DNA of 64,000 nt, taken from positions 186,001 through 250,000 of the forward strand of contig NZ_JNAH01000008.1 of NCBI RefSeq assembly GCF_000759885.1, in the 5' to 3' direction. The notes beneath the pieces were generated by a model that made no database searches, was not told the origin of the DNA, and saw only the letters and a program-made list of their open reading frames with translations. Positions 61,053 to 64,000 of this stretch are shown piece by piece (the first letter of the stretch is position 1; each line of letters opens with the position of its first letter). The position numbers were made by a program, and so were the translations under genes. The stretch is from Prochlorococcus marinus str. GP2. Lineage in GTDB: Bacteria; Cyanobacteriota; Cyanobacteriia; PCC-6307; Cyanobiaceae.

Positions 61053-61340
61053 ATTAATTTTTTCTAGCCTGTATTTTTATTTTACTAAAAACATTTTGAA
61101 TTAACTATTAATAATTTCAAAAATGAGGCCTATCAATCATAGAAGTCAATAAATAAATTTTACTAGTTCATCGATAATTTTTAAAAATCCTAGTTCAAGT
61201 TACTACCTAACATATTATTTTTGTTCTATATACTGTTTTAAAACCTTTTCTAGAACGTTTTTTTATAACAGTTATTAGAACACTTATATAAAACCTACGA
61301 GAAGAAATATCAATTATGTTAAGGATTCTTATCCAAAAAA
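61053..61340. other. lipA / recombinase-like gene intergenic region
   Basis: This 288-base AT-rich gap separates divergent lipA and the serine-recombinase-like gene. Its notable content is the nested inverted repeat at 61222-61282 (separate entry). An ATG at 61317 opens a 15-codon frame that ends in the T-tract at 61341-61357. No RNA gene is seen. Confidence 0.5.
61222..61282. repeat. Nested 61-bp inverted repeat upstream of the recombinase-like gene
   Basis: TGTTCTATATACTGTT at 61222-61237 and the complement of 61267-61282 (TGTTCTAATAACTGTT) match at 13 of 16 positions, differing only in the middle three. Extending inward to 22 bases gives 18 matches. The perfect palindrome TTCTAGAA (61248-61255) sits at the dyad centre. 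TTCTA/TAGAA half-sites fall at 61224, 61248/61251 and 61276, about 24-25 bases apart. It lies 58 bases before the GTG 61341 start and could be an operator or a recombinase target. Confidence 0.7.
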
Positions 61341-62015
61341 GTGTTTTTTTATTTTTTTATTGATACAGTAAAAAATATATGTAATGAAACATTGTCTTTC
61401 AAATTTAAAAGAAAACATCTTTTACTATCTGAAAAAAATAAAAACTCTAAAGTAATAGGTTATGCTAGAGCTACTAATAATGAATATGAATATTTAGAAG
61501 ATCAAATAAAAGTTTTAAAGGAAGAAGGCTGTAGTTTAGTTTTCTCTGAATTTATAAGTTTAGATGAAGAAATCAAACCCCAACTCAATAAAGCTATAAA
61601 TTGTTTATCTAAAGGCGATCAATTTATAATAACTCAGCTTGATCGAGCATTTAGAAGTAAAAAAGAATGTTTGAGGACAATAAATAAACTTATTGATAAG
61701 GATATTAAATTGCGAACTTTGACATGTTTTTTTTCGACTAATGAATCCTCTAAAGCAAATTCTTCAATTTTTAGGATTTTATATGAATTAGATAATTTAG
61801 AAGACAAAAATTTAGGTGAAAGGAAAAAAGAACAACTGTTACGCAGAAAATTATCTGGAAATAATCTGGGAGGAAGGCCCAAAATAAGTCCATTAAAAGA
61901 ATCTTTAGTAATCAGATTACGTAATGAGGGATATTCATATCGATCAATCAGATCACAAACGGGAATTGCCTTGTCAACAATAAGAAGAGTGATTTTGGAA
62001 GGAGAATTAACATAA
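61341..62015 (+). CDS. Serine-recombinase (resolvase/invertase)-like protein with altered catalytic residue
   Basis: The fold is the resolvase N-terminal domain followed by a helix-turn-helix. The motif YARATNN (from Tyr41) matches the usual YxRVST, but the nucleophile Ser is Thr45. Arg43, and Arg102 and Arg105 in QLDRAFRSKKE, are conserved. The C-terminus GGRPKISPLKESLVIRLRNE and YSYRSIRSQTGIALSTIRRV form a typical resolvase HTH (about 177-224). With Thr as the nucleophile, normal recombination is doubtful, so it may act as a DNA-binding regulator. Start is GTG 61341 or TTG 61392; no ATG precedes the domain. Confidence 0.75.
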   Translation: MFFYFFIDTVKNICNETLSFKFKRKHLLLSEKNKNSKVIGYARATNNEYEYLEDQIKVLKEEGCSLVFSEFISLDEEIKPQLNKAINCLSKGDQFIITQLDRAFRSKKECLRTINKLIDKDIKLRTLTCFFSTNESSKANSSIFRILYELDNLEDKNLGERKKEQLLRRKLSGNNLGGRPKISPLKESLVIRLRNEGYSYRSIRSQTGIALSTIRRVILEGELT

Positions 62016-62016
62016 A

Positions 62017-62229
62017 ATGAGAAAGAAAGAAATTGAAAATTTAATTAAAGAAAATCTTAAAAATACAGCATTGCGTATTTATGAATTAGATAATAACGAT
62101 AGAAAAAGTTTGTTAGCAGAATATAAAGAATGGATTATGAATGATTTAGATTTTGAAGAGGTTATGATGTTACCTTATGAAGCCTATACTGATAAATTAG
62201 ATTCTAATTACCTAGAGGATTTACTTTAG
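62017..62229 (+). CDS. Small unknown protein (70 aa) coupled to the recombinase-like gene
   Basis: It starts one base after the stop of the recombinase-like gene, so they are almost certainly one transcript. The 70 residues are acidic and helical in appearance (MRKKEIENLIKENLKN, then SLLAEYKEWIMNDLDFEE), with no membrane segment. No family is recognised; such a partner could be a regulator or accessory factor of the protein before it. Its 3' end overlaps the convergent hydrolase gene by four bases. Confidence 0.6.
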   Translation: MRKKEIENLIKENLKNTALRIYELDNNDRKSLLAEYKEWIMNDLDFEEVMMLPYEAYTDKLDSNYLEDLL

Positions 62230-63134
62230 TCCTCAATGGTATACCTCTCATTAAATTCATATACTTCTTTTGCTATTAATGGTAAGAAGGAAGTATCTTT
62301 GGAATATTTTTCACCATTACAAAAAACAACTAATAAAGTATGGAGGGATTGACTATTAGTCCACCAAGCTGAATCATGTCTAACTTCAGACATTAAGCCT
62401 GCTTTACTCCAAAGATTAATGCTTTTTGGTAATCCTTCACCCAAAAAACCATCTATTTGATTAAGGGAATCATTTTTCAGAAAAACTTTATTTAAATTTC
62501 TTTTTAAAAAACCTCGTAAATTTAAGTCATTTTTTTGATAATCTATATGAATCATAATTTCCTCCAAAATCCTTGCAGCCGAATCAGAATTCATAGCGTT
62601 TCTATTTTTATTATCATATCCATAAAATTCTTTTTCACGACCAAATGGCCCATCATCCCAGGTCTTCTGACAGCAATTTATACCACTCAATTCCTCCCAA
62701 CGTAAATCATGTAGCCAATCGTTTATTATGCTTCTTTGATATTTCCAATTTTCCCATAATTCGCCTTCAATACAAGGTCCACTTGTTGTTCCAGTAAGTA
62801 AATCAATTAAGAAGCTTGTTGCATTATTACTTGATAAAGACAACATTTTCCATACAGCTTCAATAAGTTCATCTGATAATAATAAAATTCCCTTTTTAAT
62901 CCAGTGATATGCAGCGAGGCCGTAAACTAACTTGACTATACTGGCAGGGTAAACCATTTTTTTATTATTGATACCAGTTCCAAAACCTTTAAATACTCTT
63001 TTATTTTCACTTTTATAATTAATCCAAGTTATGGCAATATCTTCACTTGAAAAATCTTTATTATAAGAGCATGCTTTCCCTAAAATATCATTTAAGGCTA
63101 GACCCATCTCTTTACTTAAATTGTAAAAGGACAT
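62226..63134 (-). CDS. Class A beta-lactamase/transpeptidase-like serine hydrolase
   Basis: From ATG 63134 the protein has 302 residues with the penicillin-binding-type triad: SIVK (Ser65, Lys68) in YPASIVKL, SNN (102-104) in SLSSNNATSF, and KAG in WSKAGLMSEV in place of KTG. No signal peptide is obvious, though related family members are usually exported. It may act as a peptidoglycan-hydrolysing or modifying enzyme rather than an antibiotic resistance enzyme, given the NlpC/P60 neighbour. An upstream ATG at 63149 would overlap the divergent gene. Confidence 0.78.
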   Translation of the reverse strand: MSFYNLSKEMGLALNDILGKACSYNKDFSSEDIAITWINYKSENKRVFKGFGTGINNKKMVYPASIVKLVYGLAAYHWIKKGILLLSDELIEAVWKMLSLSSNNATSFLIDLLTGTTSGPCIEGELWENWKYQRSIINDWLHDLRWEELSGINCCQKTWDDGPFGREKEFYGYDNKNRNAMNSDSAARILEEIMIHIDYQKNDLNLRGFLKRNLNKVFLKNDSLNQIDGFLGEGLPKSINLWSKAGLMSEVRHDSAWWTNSQSLHTLLVVFCNGEKYSKDTSFLPLIAKEVYEFNERYTIED

Positions 63135-63137
63135 TGT

Positions 63138-63896
63138 ATGCAAAATCATGAAAATCCTATCTCACTATTTAAACAAACTAATTTTTCAAAAACTATTTGG
63201 TGGAAATTAAAAGTTAATATTTCTGGATATCAAAATGAAATAGAAGATAAATTAGTGACTGAAATTTTTAAAAATAGAATTTTTAGGCTACTTTATCCAA
63301 ATATTTATCAACTTAACCAACAATTTTCAAGAATTCTAATTCAACTATATGAAGATGGTTACATCTGTTGGATAAATTTAGATGAATTAATTATTGAAAA
63401 ATACGAATTAGGAAAAACTGAAAATTCAAAAAAAGAACACTTCATTATAAAAGATAAAATTAACTCAATTCTAAAATGGATCAAGGATCAAGCTGAGTTA
63501 AATAATGAATACCTATGGGGAGGTACATTAGGACCTAATTTTGATTGTTCTGGATTAATTCAGACTGCTTTTTTAAAGCATCAAATTCATATACCTCGAG
63601 ACTCTTTTCAAATAAAAAGTTTTTCTAAACACCTTTTTTATTACAAAGATTCATATTCGGCTCTGATACCAGGCGATCTTTTATTTTTTGGAGTTAAAGA
63701 AAAATGTGATCATATTGGAATCTACAAGGGAGACGGATTGTATTACCATAGCTCTGGGAAGGATTTTGGCAGAAATGGAATAGGATTAGATACCCTCAAA
63801 GATTCTAATGATAAAATCTCATTACACTATAAATCTAAACTTATTTCAGCAGGAAGAGTAGTTAGAAATTACAGATGGGATAGAACCATGCGTTAG
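63138..63896 (+). CDS. NlpC/P60-family peptidase
   Basis: The 252-residue protein has a C-terminal NlpC/P60 domain with Cys137 (FDCSG), His192 (CDHIGIY) and His204 (YYHSSG) as the catalytic residues, after an N-terminal SH3-like region (about 20-100). The layout resembles the cyanobacterial gamma-D-Glu-L-diamino-acid endopeptidases characterised in Anabaena and Nostoc, which act in peptidoglycan recycling. No signal peptide is seen. The start codon is three bases from the divergent hydrolase's start. Confidence 0.88.
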   Translation: MQNHENPISLFKQTNFSKTIWWKLKVNISGYQNEIEDKLVTEIFKNRIFRLLYPNIYQLNQQFSRILIQLYEDGYICWINLDELIIEKYELGKTENSKKEHFIIKDKINSILKWIKDQAELNNEYLWGGTLGPNFDCSGLIQTAFLKHQIHIPRDSFQIKSFSKHLFYYKDSYSALIPGDLLFFGVKEKCDHIGIYKGDGLYYHSSGKDFGRNGIGLDTLKDSNDKISLHYKSKLISAGRVVRNYRWDRTMR

Positions 63897-64000
63897 TAAG
63901 TAGAGTTCACATTTCAATTTAAAATTAAATTTAAAATTAAAATATTACATTTATTTACTTTTAGGAATTAACCAGCAGTCCAAATATTTTTAATAATTGG

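Noticed and set aside
61317-61364. 15-codon ATG frame ending in the T-tract before the recombinase-like gene, possible frameshifted N-terminus
   Set aside because: The recombinase domain begins well after it and does not need these residues; only sequence comparison could show a frameshift at the T-run.
63968-64000. Minus-strand frame ending PIIKNIWTAG at the window edge
   Set aside because: Only ten codons are visible, which is too little to call a gene; it may be the 3' end of the next leftward gene.

Overview
The window is a chromosomal segment of a small-genome marine cyanobacterium, most likely a high-light-adapted Prochlorococcus. The DNA is strongly AT-rich (around 30% GC by eye, not computed) and intergenic gaps are short. 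Marker genes are cyanobacterial: split rpoC1/rpoC2, a cyanobacterial PII, ferredoxin-dependent glutamate synthase, LL-diaminopimelate aminotransferase, a Sll0418-type MPBQ methyltransferase, a high-light-inducible (Hli) protein, and the plastid-linked family Ycf35 (DUF1257) with DUF2997. Many starts are TTG or GTG and few genes have a strong Shine-Dalgarno sequence.

Layout: 1-4957 holds queF (cut by the window edge), a small unknown gene, glnB, tlyA, purB and fumC. 4967-7693 is a large Ski2-like RNA helicase. 7833-12400 is a five-gene biotin operon (bioF, a BioK-type esterase, bioC, bioD, bioA). 12409-18268 holds a DUF3143/DnaJ pair, rsmG, a DUF2997/Ycf35/ferredoxin/aldo-keto reductase cassette, a HEAT-repeat protein, an unlisted 41-residue membrane protein and rlmN. 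18296-29204 is a leftward block: rpsT, tatD, rpoB, rpoC1, rpoC2 and an hli gene. 29324-32497 has hisD, rpiA and an HtrA-type protease. 32647-38251 is rimP-nusA-ylxR-infB. 38263-43071 has a DUF3493 gene, tRNA-Thr(CGT), and a surface-modification-like group (ArnT-like transferase, GT2 glycosyltransferase, B12/radical-SAM enzyme). 43084-50329 has clpS, dapL, rne, rnhB, DUF1997, pheA, an MPBQ methyltransferase and a LON-domain protein. 50381-55091 is the str operon (rpsL, rpsG, fusA, tuf, rpsJ). 55287-61052 has Fd-GOGAT, a YciI-like protein and lipA. 61053-63896 looks more accessory: a serine-recombinase-like gene with an altered catalytic residue behind a 61-bp nested inverted repeat, a 70-residue unknown, and divergent genes for a class A beta-lactamase-like hydrolase and an NlpC/P60 peptidase.

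Functional links: PII and Fd-GOGAT are nitrogen control and assimilation; PurB releases fumarate and the adjacent FumC hydrates it; the biotin operon makes the carboxylase cofactor; RNase E, RNase HII and the Ski2-like helicase act on RNA; rimP-nusA-infB and the str operon supply translation and transcription factors. The least explained material is the recombinase-like gene with its palindrome, the Ycf35 redox cassette, the radical-SAM/glycosyltransferase group and the small membrane protein at 17027-17152. No insertion sequence, prophage, CRISPR array or rRNA gene was seen.
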